Shown here one piece after another: positions 26,109 through 32,700 of a stretch of DNA of 64,000 nucleotides. A program made the position numbers and the translations under genes. The notes beneath the pieces were generated by a model, which did no database searches, had not been told where the DNA came from, and saw nothing but the letters and a program-made list of their open reading frames with translations. The stretch's first letter is position 1. The number at the start of each line of letters is the position of its first letter. The stretch is from Alphaproteobacteria bacterium (GTDB taxonomy: Bacteria; Pseudomonadota; Alphaproteobacteria; UBA8366; Aestuariispiraceae), in the NCBI GenBank assembly GCA_030065235.1, contig JASJDC010000002.1, positions 582,001-646,000 on the forward strand. Reading direction: 5' to 3'.

Positions 26109-26735
26109 TCAAGATGACGGCGGGAGAATTGTGGCGATGTGCTTGCGCTCTTCCGCCAAACCGGAGCCGATATTCACGCGCGAGTAGGCGACCGTTCCGA
26201 CGCCGGGCGCGTAGTAGCTGGTTCTAACCGTCCGTTCGTCGGCGCATACCACCTTGTAGGCGTCATAGCTGCCGCTTGGCACGGTGACATTGCTGGCGGC
26301 CTCCACCGTGCAACGGTGGTTGCGTGTCCAGGTGTTTCCCTTCGAGTTGGCGCCTTTAAGATCGAACCGAACGGTCGATTGCATGGCGAGAGGCCAAATG
26401 GCGCCCTCTTGGGTGATGTCATACGTACCGCTGCCGCCGCCGCAATTCTCCCAGCGCGCCGCGGGCGTGAATGACTCGGCGATCCACCAGCTGCATCCGG
26501 TGGTTTCATTAGTCCAGTTCTCGACGCCATCCGCCCGGCTGAGAAGTACGGTGCGCTGCGTGTCCCCGTCTTGGTTTTGGTACTCGATCACAGTACCCAC
26601 CGGGTGAATGACCTGCGCGACCTCTCCCAGGTCCGCTGTGGCCGGGGTTTCCTCGACCGTTGTCGTCGTTTGACAGGCGGCCAACGCAAGGCCGACCAGG
26701 AGCACGGCTCCCAGTTTCATTTCTTGATTAAACAT
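26109..26735 (-). CDS. Putative lipoprotein, paralogue pair member 1
   Basis: 208 aa. A lipoprotein signal peptide ends at LALAAC with QTTTT following; the mature part has no named family. Features shared with the next gene: TVEETPAT, WTNETTGC, WENCG, ITQ(D/E)G, PSGSYDAYKVVC, YAP(G/E)VGTVAYS and the C-terminal HIATILPPSS. Cysteines are conserved, suggesting disulfides in a periplasmic or outer-membrane-anchored domain. The start at 26735 is set by GGGGAG six bases upstream; the longer frame to 26897 is unlikely. A palindrome shared with the paralogue lies about 160 nt upstream. Confidence 0.75.
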   Translation of the reverse strand: MFNQEMKLGAVLLVGLALAACQTTTTVEETPATADLGEVAQVIHPVGTVIEYQNQDGDTQRTVLLSRADGVENWTNETTGCSWWIAESFTPAARWENCGGGSGTYDITQEGAIWPLAMQSTVRFDLKGANSKGNTWTRNHRCTVEAASNVTVPSGSYDAYKVVCADERTVRTSYYAPGVGTVAYSRVNIGSGLAEERKHIATILPPSS

Positions 26736-27077
26736 GGTGATCTCCCCGATCTGATAACGAACTCTCACTCGAACCGGCGCTCCCTCCCCAGTCGCGATGT
26801 CGCGGGCAACCGTGTTTCCGCCTTTGGCGAGAACGACCGGGTTTTGGTTCGAATGAGTGAAGGCTAGATCGACCAACCAGAACGCCGCATCTACCATTTG
26901 GTATACGGAGAGCGCTTTTTTTTATGATTTGGTTGTGCGTGTTATGACGATGCGCCTCGCGGACGCCGAACCAGAGCGGCCGCTTCCGAAGGGATGACAT
27001 CAATCACCCCATCGGCGCCGCCTCTGGAAGAAACAGCGCGATGGGGCGAGGGACTGGCGCCGCGTCAGCGCTGTAGG
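26736..27077. other. Upstream region of lipoprotein 1
   Basis: 342 nt between the two lipoprotein genes. It holds the palindrome at 26892-26903 and an A/T run at 26915-26925. I saw no ORF with support and no clear -10/-35 pair. Confidence 0.5.
26892..26903. promoter_or_regulatory. TACCA-TT-TGGTA palindrome, copy upstream of lipoprotein 1
   Basis: Perfect 5+2+5 inverted repeat about 160 nt upstream of the lipoprotein start, within the longer conserved block GCATCTACCATTTGGTATA. The same block occurs at a similar distance upstream of the paralogue, so it is either a shared regulator site or part of the duplicated unit. Confidence 0.55.
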
Positions 27078-27713
27078 CTAGGACGACGGCGGGAGGATCG
27101 TGGCGACATGCTTGATGTCATGCTCCATACCCTTGCCGGTTCGGAACCAGGAATAGGCGACTGTTCCGACTTCGGGCGCGTAGAACCAGGTGCGAGCCGA
27201 CGAGCCGCCGACGCAAACGACCTTGTAGGCGTCATAGCTGCCGCTGGGGACCGTTATATTGCTGGCCGCCTGGACTTCGCAGCGGCGTGTGTCCTCCCAA
27301 GTATCGCCGGCCTGATTCGAGCCCGTCAGCTGGTAGGTGGCCTTGGCGCCAAGCGTCAAAGGCCAGAGGGATCCGTCTTGGGTGATTTCTTGAACGCCAT
27401 CTGAAAAATCGCCGCAATTCTCCCAGCTTTGAGCGGCTGTTATCGGGCCGGCGTTTGTCCAACCGCACCCTGTCGTCTCATTGGTCCACCTTTCCAGGCC
27501 GTTTTCCCGGCTCAGAAGCGCCTCACGATCGGTGGCGCCGTCTTTGTTGCGAAAATCTTGAACGGTTCCCACCGGGTATATGACCTTGTCGACCGCGCCC
27601 AATTCCACGGTCGCCGGCGTCTCCTCGACCGTTGTCGTCGTCGTTTGGCACGCGGCCAGAGCCAAACCGGCCAGCAGAACGGCGCACAGCTTGAGTTTGT
27701 TCTTGGACTTGAT
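27078..27713 (-). CDS. Putative lipoprotein, paralogue pair member 2 (start uncertain)
   Basis: About 211 aa. Lipobox LALAAC and mature region clearly homologous to the neighbouring lipoprotein (VEETPAT, WTNETTGCGW, WENCG, PSGSYDAYKVVC, HVATILPPSS). There is no ATG, GTG or TTG close to the signal peptide: the clear SD GGGGAG is followed by ACA, ATC, AAG, so an ATC codon at 27713 is the nearest candidate, with short spacing. The frame stays open to an ATG at 27872, but the residues between are basic and unlike a protein N terminus. It could be expressed weakly from a rare start or be start-crippled. Confidence 0.6.
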   Translation of the reverse strand: MKSKNKLKLCAVLLAGLALAACQTTTTTVEETPATVELGAVDKVIYPVGTVQDFRNKDGATDREALLSRENGLERWTNETTGCGWTNAGPITAAQSWENCGDFSDGVQEITQDGSLWPLTLGAKATYQLTGSNQAGDTWEDTRRCEVQAASNITVPSGSYDAYKVVCVGGSSARTWFYAPEVGTVAYSWFRTGKGMEHDIKHVATILPPSS

Positions 27714-28013
27714 TGTCTCCCCTAATGATGCGCAATACGCGCCTGGACCGGCCGCACACCCCCGGATGCGACTTAGGCGACGATCTGCTCGCCGCCTCCG
27801 TCGCGAGCCGACCAGCCTTCGGTCCAGACAGCGATACGCTATTGCGACCGGACATAGGCGCGCATCTACCATCTGGTATAGAGAGCCGGCGTTTCGGGGC
27901 TATTTACGCCTAGCGGCGATGCGCATCCGGGGGCCGCGGGACCGTTAAGCCTTTTTTGGGCGTCGGCGGTGGGCGTAGGGCGGCGGGTGTTGCTCGAGCC
28001 TATGGGGCCGTCA
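27714..28013. other. Upstream region of lipoprotein 2
   Basis: 300 nt between the second lipoprotein and the XRE regulator 3' end. Contains the second TACCA-N2-TGGTA palindrome (27867-27878). Nothing else recognisable was seen. Confidence 0.5.
27867..27878. promoter_or_regulatory. TACCA-TC-TGGTA palindrome, copy upstream of lipoprotein 2
   Basis: Second copy of the palindrome, inside GCATCTACCATCTGGTATA, about 155 nt upstream of the lipoprotein coding region. The spacer differs by one base from copy 1 while both arms are intact, as expected for a selected dimer-binding site. Confidence 0.55.
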
Positions 28014-28556
28014 CTAAGAAGTATCGGAGCGGGCGTCGGATGTCTCGAGATTTGCGCAGGCGTCGACCAACAACAGAATTTGCGTCCGAACCTTCTTGTT
28101 GCGGATGGCCGCGATCTTTCGCGCCAATCGGATCACGTTCTGTGGCGACAGGGCGTCCTGATCATCGAAGAGCGATTGCGTCTCGACAGAATGTTCGGAA
28201 GGGCGTTCAGCGCGAATGGGCGGCGACTGGATAGGACCGCCATTGACCCGGCGGCCAGCCGATCGGACCGACTTGCCCGCCTTGTCCGGATCAGATGGCG
28301 CGCCGAGAGTCCCGTCCGGCGGGTCAGAGACGCCGTCCTGGGCGGCTTCGGGGAAGAAATAGGGGATCGGCGCGCCCAAAGTCTCACCGATCTCCCAGAG
28401 CCGGCTGCACGCGATCCGGTTCGCAGCCCGCTCGTATTTCTGCAGCTGTTGAAAACTGATGCCGACCCGGTCGGCCAGTTCCTGCTGGCTCATGCCGCGC
28501 GCCGTCCGGTATTCGCGAAGGCGATTGCCGACATACTGGTCGATCTTGTGCGGCAT
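28014..28556 (-). CDS. XRE-family (Cro/C1-type) HTH regulator
   Basis: 180 aa. The N-terminal HTH (about residues 9-65, VGNRLREYRTARGMSQQELADRVG, ISFQQLQKYERAANRI) is of the kind seen in phage-repressor-like and alphaproteobacterial regulators. A Pro/Gly/Ser-rich linker and a C-terminal helix pair (VIRLARKIAAIRNKKVRTQILLLVDA) follow, perhaps for dimerisation. The ATG at 28556 begins the typical MPHKIDQYVGNRL; an in-frame start at 28661 is less likely. It is divergent from the J-like gene, with palindromes and a promoter between them, suggesting that it regulates that gene and itself. Confidence 0.85.
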   Translation of the reverse strand: MPHKIDQYVGNRLREYRTARGMSQQELADRVGISFQQLQKYERAANRIACSRLWEIGETLGAPIPYFFPEAAQDGVSDPPDGTLGAPSDPDKAGKSVRSAGRRVNGGPIQSPPIRAERPSEHSVETQSLFDDQDALSPQNVIRLARKIAAIRNKKVRTQILLLVDACANLETSDARSDTS

Positions 28557-28721
28557 GCGGAGACTTCCCGGCGCTGTTTGAACGCTTCGCGGAACGCCAA
28601 AGGGCCCGGCCGCGTGCGTTGGTGATACACGGTAAAGACACAACGTAGTTTCACAAAACACTATTATATTTTCATAGCCACGCGCCAGCAGTTTCTGCTC
28701 GCAATGCGTGAGGCAGCGAAA

Positions 28722-28733
28722 TTACTCGAGTAA
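28722..28733. promoter_or_regulatory. Palindrome TTACTCGAGTAA
   Basis: Perfect 12-bp palindrome in the XRE/J-like intergenic region, 31 nt from the second palindrome. It is a candidate operator for the adjacent XRE regulator. Confidence 0.45.
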
Positions 28734-28760
28734 GAAGTGTGTTACCTCAACCCGCCAACA

Positions 28761-28788
28761 TTGACTGCATATGCAGTTACAGTATGGT
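28761..28788 (+). promoter_or_regulatory. Promoter overlapped by palindrome ACTGCATATGCAGT
   Basis: TTGACT (28761-28766), a 16-nt spacer and TATGGT (28783-28788) form a plausible sigma-70 promoter reading toward the J-like gene. The perfect 14-bp palindrome ACTGCATATGCAGT (28764-28777) overlaps the -35 element and the spacer, a classic repressor position. Confidence 0.55.
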
Positions 28789-28893
28789 TGAAGAACCTGG
28801 ATCGTTTCTCAAATAAGCGCGCTCGACGCAGAGTGATTTTACTTCTTTAACCTTGTCATACGCAGGCAAATCAAGTTAAGGCGGCATCGAATA

Positions 28894-29685
28894 GTGAACG
28901 GTTCAAGTAACTATGAGGATATACTCTTGGAAGGCTTTGCTCCATCCGCCGCGCGCGACCTGCAGGACCTTGTCGGCCAGAGTGACGCTAAAGCCCCAAC
29001 AGGCGCGGCCGCACCCGAAGCGACAACAGGACCGGCGGCAAAGCCCGCGAACGGCGCCAAGAAAATCTCCTATGCGATTTCCTGTTCGTCCCGCTTCCGG
29101 GACGCGATCCAGACCTTGGCGGATCGCCGGGATGTGAATGTCGGCGATATCGCGCGTTCGGTGATGTTGACCTTACCCGTGGAGGCGATCGACGCAGCGC
29201 CGGATCCGGGCGAACCGGCGGAGGCCGATCGCGAGACGATCTATCTGAAATCCGGACCCAGCGCCGGCAAGCCCTGGCGCCGCAAGCCACGGCTTCAAGT
29301 AAGGCTGCCGGCGGGCTATGCGGCGCAGACAATCCGCAAGGCGTTGGGCGTCGCCCTGGCCTTGGAACGCGGCGACAGTCGGATCAACCTGGAGAATGCG
29401 CTGGCCCCGACTTGGGAAAGTCTGGTCGGCGAGTTGCACGACAAGATCTCGCGGCTTCAGGCGACGGTGACCGCCTTGTCCTTCGATCCGCTGCCGAACG
29501 GCGTACGCAGCCGAGCCGAGGCGCTGCATGTCTTAGGCTTCCCGGGCGACGGGACGCCCGGCGCGCCGGCGATCAAGATCCGGTTTCGGATGCTGGCGGC
29601 GATCCATCATCCGGACAGCGAGTTCGGCGATACCGCGCGCATGTCCCAACTGAACCAGGCGATGGCGCTGCTGAAACATGGTTAG
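28894..29685 (+). CDS. Protein with C-terminal degenerate J-like domain
   Basis: 263 aa from a GTG start at 28894; the upstream SD is weak, so the start is uncertain. The N-terminal third is Ala/Pro-rich; residues about 60-100 (ISYAISCSSRFRDAIQTLADRRDVNVGDIARSVM) look like a helical fold; residues about 135-200 are helical. The C-terminal 55 residues contain a J-domain-like helix-HPD-helix (IKIRFRMLAAIHHPDSEFG, then MSQLNQAMALLKH), so it could recruit an Hsp70. It is not DnaJ: no Gly/Phe or zinc region exists. It is divergent from the XRE regulator. Its role is unknown. Confidence 0.7.
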   Translation: MNGSSNYEDILLEGFAPSAARDLQDLVGQSDAKAPTGAAAPEATTGPAAKPANGAKKISYAISCSSRFRDAIQTLADRRDVNVGDIARSVMLTLPVEAIDAAPDPGEPAEADRETIYLKSGPSAGKPWRRKPRLQVRLPAGYAAQTIRKALGVALALERGDSRINLENALAPTWESLVGELHDKISRLQATVTALSFDPLPNGVRSRAEALHVLGFPGDGTPGAPAIKIRFRMLAAIHHPDSEFGDTARMSQLNQAMALLKHG

Positions 29686-29702
29686 GCGGCGCGCGCCTAT
29701 GC

Positions 29703-29729
29703 GTTATGCATCGGTTATGCGCGCATAAC
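29703..29729. promoter_or_regulatory. Operator-like array upstream of HTH-pheA
   Basis: A perfect 16-bp palindrome GTTATGCGCGCATAAC occupies 29714-29729, and an extra direct half-site GTTATGC lies exactly 11 bp upstream (29703-29709), one helical turn away. It ends directly before the -35 hexamer. The downstream gene itself encodes a DNA-binding domain, so autoregulation is the simplest idea. Confidence 0.65.
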
Positions 29730-29730
29730 T

Positions 29731-29759
29731 TTGATTATTCGCTTGATATTCGGGATAAT
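29731..29759 (+). promoter_or_regulatory. Promoter of HTH-pheA
   Basis: TTGATT (29731-29736), 17-nt spacer and GATAAT (29754-29759) give a good sigma-70 promoter with a predicted start near 29766, about 30 nt before the ATG. The palindromic array abuts the -35. Confidence 0.65.
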
Positions 29760-29796
29760 GCGCTGCTATTGCGGGTTTCCACGATAGGAGACCGCT

Positions 29797-30945
29797 ATGA
29801 CCCCGCCCCTGAGCGGCCCGACCATCAGCGATCGGATTCGCGCCGCCCGCCGCAATGCAAGCATGACGCAAGCCGCCCTGGCCGACGCGCTGGGCGTCAC
29901 CCAGTCAACCGTCAACCGCTGGGAAAGCGGCCGGCACGACCCGTCTCGCGAGACCGCGCAGCATATCGCCCGTGCGCTCCAAGTCGACCTGAGCTGGCTC
30001 GAGGTCGGGGCCGTGACCGATCCGGAAACGGCGCAAGACGCCCAAGCGATCGCCAATTATGAAAGCCGCGCCGCCTCACGCGCCTTGGAGCGGGATATCG
30101 CGCCCTACATCACGCTGCCCACCGTCGCCTATCAGGGCGTGCCCGGCGCGCATTCGCATCTCGCATGCAAGGCGGTTTTTCCCAACTTCGAACCGTTAAG
30201 CTGCCCCAGTTTCGAAGAGGCCTTCGCCTCGGTGGAAGAAGGCCGCGCCGGCTTGGCGATGATCCCGATTGAGAACTCGCTGGGCGGGCGGGTCGCCGAT
30301 ATCCACCATCTGCTGCCGGAATCCAGCCTGTATATCGTCGGCGAGCATTTCCAGCCGGTGCACCACAACCTGCTCGGCCCGCCCGGCGCCAAGCTCGAAG
30401 GAATTCGCGAGGTCCACAGCCATACGCAAGCCCTGGCGCAATGCCGTGAGACGCTGCGGGAGTTGCGGATCAAACCTGTTGTCGCCGCCGACACCGCCGG
30501 CGCCGCGGCCGAGATCGCGGCCCTGAACGACCCGACCGTCGGCGCGATCGCCTCGACCCTCGCCGCCGAGACCTACGGGCTTGAGGTCTTGCGCAGTCGG
30601 GCCGAGGACCGGATCGGCAATGTCACGCGGTTCGTCATCATGGCGCGCACTCGGATCGAGCCGGACCCGCGCAAAGGCGCCGCGATGACCAGCTTTGTCT
30701 TCAATGTCCGAAGCGTCCCGGCCGCGCTCTATAAATCGCTCGGCGGTTTCGCGACCAACGGCGTGAATATGATCAAGCTCGAAAGCTATATCTCAATCTC
30801 GGATTATGCGACCGCGCGGTTTTATGCGGAGATCGAAGGCCATCCGGCCGAGAAACATGTCGACCGCGCGCTTGAAGAGCTGCAGTTCTTCACGAACAGG
30901 GTGAAAATACTCGGCACATATTCGCAAAGCGCATTTCGATTCTAG
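29797..30945 (+). CDS. pheA: Prephenate dehydratase fused to N-terminal XRE DNA-binding domain
   Basis: 382 aa. Residues about 8-68 form a Cro/C1-type HTH (IRAARRNASMTQAALADALG, VTQSTVNRWESGRHDPS). After a linker, residues about 108-285 are prephenate dehydratase (VAYQGVPGAHSHLA, IPIENSLGGRV, catalytic TRF near 277), which makes phenylpyruvate for Phe synthesis. An ACT domain (about 297-380, LGGFATNGVNMIKLESY) normally binds Phe. The ATG has AGGAG upstream and no ATG/GTG start suited to a stand-alone enzyme was seen at the domain boundary, so the fusion appears genuine. With a palindrome at its own promoter it could be a Phe-sensing autoregulator as well as an enzyme (inference). Its stop overlaps the convergent LysR gene by 4 nt. 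Confidence 0.88.
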   Translation: MTPPLSGPTISDRIRAARRNASMTQAALADALGVTQSTVNRWESGRHDPSRETAQHIARALQVDLSWLEVGAVTDPETAQDAQAIANYESRAASRALERDIAPYITLPTVAYQGVPGAHSHLACKAVFPNFEPLSCPSFEEAFASVEEGRAGLAMIPIENSLGGRVADIHHLLPESSLYIVGEHFQPVHHNLLGPPGAKLEGIREVHSHTQALAQCRETLRELRIKPVVAADTAGAAAEIAALNDPTVGAIASTLAAETYGLEVLRSRAEDRIGNVTRFVIMARTRIEPDPRKGAAMTSFVFNVRSVPAALYKSLGGFATNGVNMIKLESYISISDYATARFYAEIEGHPAEKHVDRALEELQFFTNRVKILGTYSQSAFRF

Positions 30946-31898
30946 AGGACGGGATCGGGCGTCACCCAGGGCGCGGCGCTGAAATGGTCGGCGAGATGGT
31001 CGATCAAGGCCCGCACGCGCGTCGGCAGATGGCGGTTCGGCGGGTAAAGCGCGCAAAGCGCGGCGTCGGCGGATGCATAGTCCGTCAATAGGCTGGTCAA
31101 TCGACCCTCGTGGATGGCGTCGGCGACCGCATAGGCGGGGGATCGCGCGACGCCGGCGCCGGCCAGCGCCAACCCGGCCAGCGCCGCCGGCGCGTTGGCG
31201 CGCAGGCGTCCCGCCACACGCACGGCGACCTCACGCTTTGGCCGCGATCCGCCCCGATCGTTGCGGGCGCTCCGGTCATTCACGGGGCGAAACCGCCAGA
31301 TCCGCGGCTCTGCGAGGCTTTCATCAATCAGGCATTCGTGATGGCTGAGGTCGCTCGGGCGGCGCGGCGCGCCGGCCCGCGCCAGATAGTCGGGGGCTGC
31401 GCAGATGACGAAAGGCATCGGGGCCAGACGCCGCACGATCATGCTCGAATCGGCCGGGGCCCCGACCCGGATCGCTAGATCATACCCTTCCGCCGCCAGG
31501 TCCAGCCGGGCGTTGCTGAGGAAGAGCTGAACCTCCACCTGCCGATTTCGCTCGATAAAGGGCGCAAGCGCGTCTGGCAGCGGGTGACTGCCAAACCCTG
31601 TCGGCGCGGTGATCCGGATCTGCCCCGCCAATGTGTCCTGCCGGGCGCGCAGCGTCGCGTCGAGCTCGTCGAACTGATCGATCAGCCCGCCGGCGCGGTC
31701 CCGATAGGTCTGCCCGGCGTCAGTGAGGGACACGCTGCGGGTCGTACGGGCGAAGAGTTGAGCGCCGAGACGCGCCTCCAGCGCCGCCACACGCTTGCTG
31801 ACCAGCTTGGTCGACAGGCCGAGGCGCCGAGCGCCGCCGGTGAAGGATCCTTCTTGCGCCACCGCGAGGAAGGCCCGCATCGCTTCGATTCGATCCAT
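30942..31898 (-). CDS. LysR-family transcriptional regulator
   Basis: 318 aa from the ATG at 31898 (a second ATG at 31910 adds four residues; neither has a clear SD). The N-terminal winged HTH has RIEAMRAFLAVAQEGSFTGGARRLG and TKLVSKRVAALEARLG; the rest is the periplasmic-binding-like effector domain (QIRITAPTGFG, DLAIRVG). It resembles the CrgA/DmlR-type branch that often neighbours oxidoreductases. Divergent from the GST gene with a 147-nt gap containing an inverted repeat, so it probably controls the GST and the oxidoreductase downstream. Confidence 0.9.
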   Translation of the reverse strand: MDRIEAMRAFLAVAQEGSFTGGARRLGLSTKLVSKRVAALEARLGAQLFARTTRSVSLTDAGQTYRDRAGGLIDQFDELDATLRARQDTLAGQIRITAPTGFGSHPLPDALAPFIERNRQVEVQLFLSNARLDLAAEGYDLAIRVGAPADSSMIVRRLAPMPFVICAAPDYLARAGAPRRPSDLSHHECLIDESLAEPRIWRFRPVNDRSARNDRGGSRPKREVAVRVAGRLRANAPAALAGLALAGAGVARSPAYAVADAIHEGRLTSLLTDYASADAALCALYPPNRHLPTRVRALIDHLADHFSAAPWVTPDPVL

Positions 31899-31923
31899 CG
31901 CACATCCCAAAGTTTTGTCGCCG

Positions 31924-31937
31924 GATTATACATAATC
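31924..31937. promoter_or_regulatory. GATTAT-AC-ATAATC inverted repeat
   Basis: Perfect 6+2+6 inverted repeat in the LysR/GST divergent region, containing an ATTAT-N2-ATAAT core compatible with a LysR-type site. A further GATTATC half-site lies at 31954-31960. Confidence 0.4.
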
Positions 31938-32045
31938 ATTCGCCAAAGTGGTAGATTATCTTCCCATGCTTCACGGCCTATTTCATCGACACCGGCGGCG
32001 TTCCGCTGTTGGAAACGCAATCAAACGAGTTGAGGAGTAACAATC

Positions 32046-32675
32046 ATGTCCGAGCCCGTCCGTATCCACTATTTCGCCAAATCAGGCCACAGCCATCGTG
32101 TTGCGTTGTTCGCCGGCCTCGCCGGAATCCCGCACGAATTGGTCACTGTCGACCTGGTCGCCGGTGAACATAAGCAAGCGCCTTTCTTGTCCCTGAACCC
32201 AGCCGGTCAAGTGCCGGTGATCGAGGATGGCGGCGTCGTTCTGTCAGATTCGAACGCCATCCTCGTCTATCTAGCGCGCACCTACGCGCCGGACTGGCTG
32301 CCGACGGATTCGGTCGGCGAGGCCGAAGTCCAGAAATTCCTGTCGATCGCCGCCGGCGAAATCGCCTATGGGCCGGCGGCGGCCCGGCTTGTCACCGTCT
32401 TTGGCGCGCCGCTTGACGCGGAACGGGCGAAACAGATCGCCGCTGGGATCTTCGAGCGACTGGAAGCGCATCTCGACGGCCGCGATTGGTTGGTCGGCGA
32501 CCGGCCGACAATCGCCGATGTCGCGATCTATTCCTATACGGCGCACGCGCCGGAGGGCGGCGTATCCTTGGAGCCGTATCCGCATATTCGCGGTCTTTTG
32601 CGCCGGATCGAATCGCTGCCGGGTTTCACGCCCATGCCGAAAACGGCCGCCGGTCTGGTCGCCGACGCGGACTAA
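32046..32675 (+). CDS. Glutathione S-transferase family protein
   Basis: 209 aa, cytosolic. N-terminal thioredoxin-like domain with HRVALFAGLAGIPHELV, the cis-Pro region GQVPVIEDGGVVLSDSNAILVYL (about residues 55-77) and a helical C-terminal domain with the family-typical WLVGDRPTIADVAIYSY. GAGGAG eight bases before the ATG gives a strong SD. It is 25 nt upstream of the multidomain oxidoreductase and divergent from the LysR gene; these may form a detoxification or stress unit. The substrate is not predictable. Confidence 0.88.
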   Translation: MSEPVRIHYFAKSGHSHRVALFAGLAGIPHELVTVDLVAGEHKQAPFLSLNPAGQVPVIEDGGVVLSDSNAILVYLARTYAPDWLPTDSVGEAEVQKFLSIAAGEIAYGPAAARLVTVFGAPLDAERAKQIAAGIFERLEAHLDGRDWLVGDRPTIADVAIYSYTAHAPEGGVSLEPYPHIRGLLRRIESLPGFTPMPKTAAGLVADAD

Positions 32676-32700
32676 AATCTAAACATACAAAGCGGGAGTA

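Larger units (their letters stand above)
28557..28893. other. Divergent regulatory region, AT-richer than surroundings
   Basis: 337 nt between the XRE regulator and the J-like gene. It contains a TATAAT on the minus strand (28663-28668) as a possible -10 for the regulator, two perfect palindromes and a plus-strand promoter, listed separately. No ORF is supported. Confidence 0.6.
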
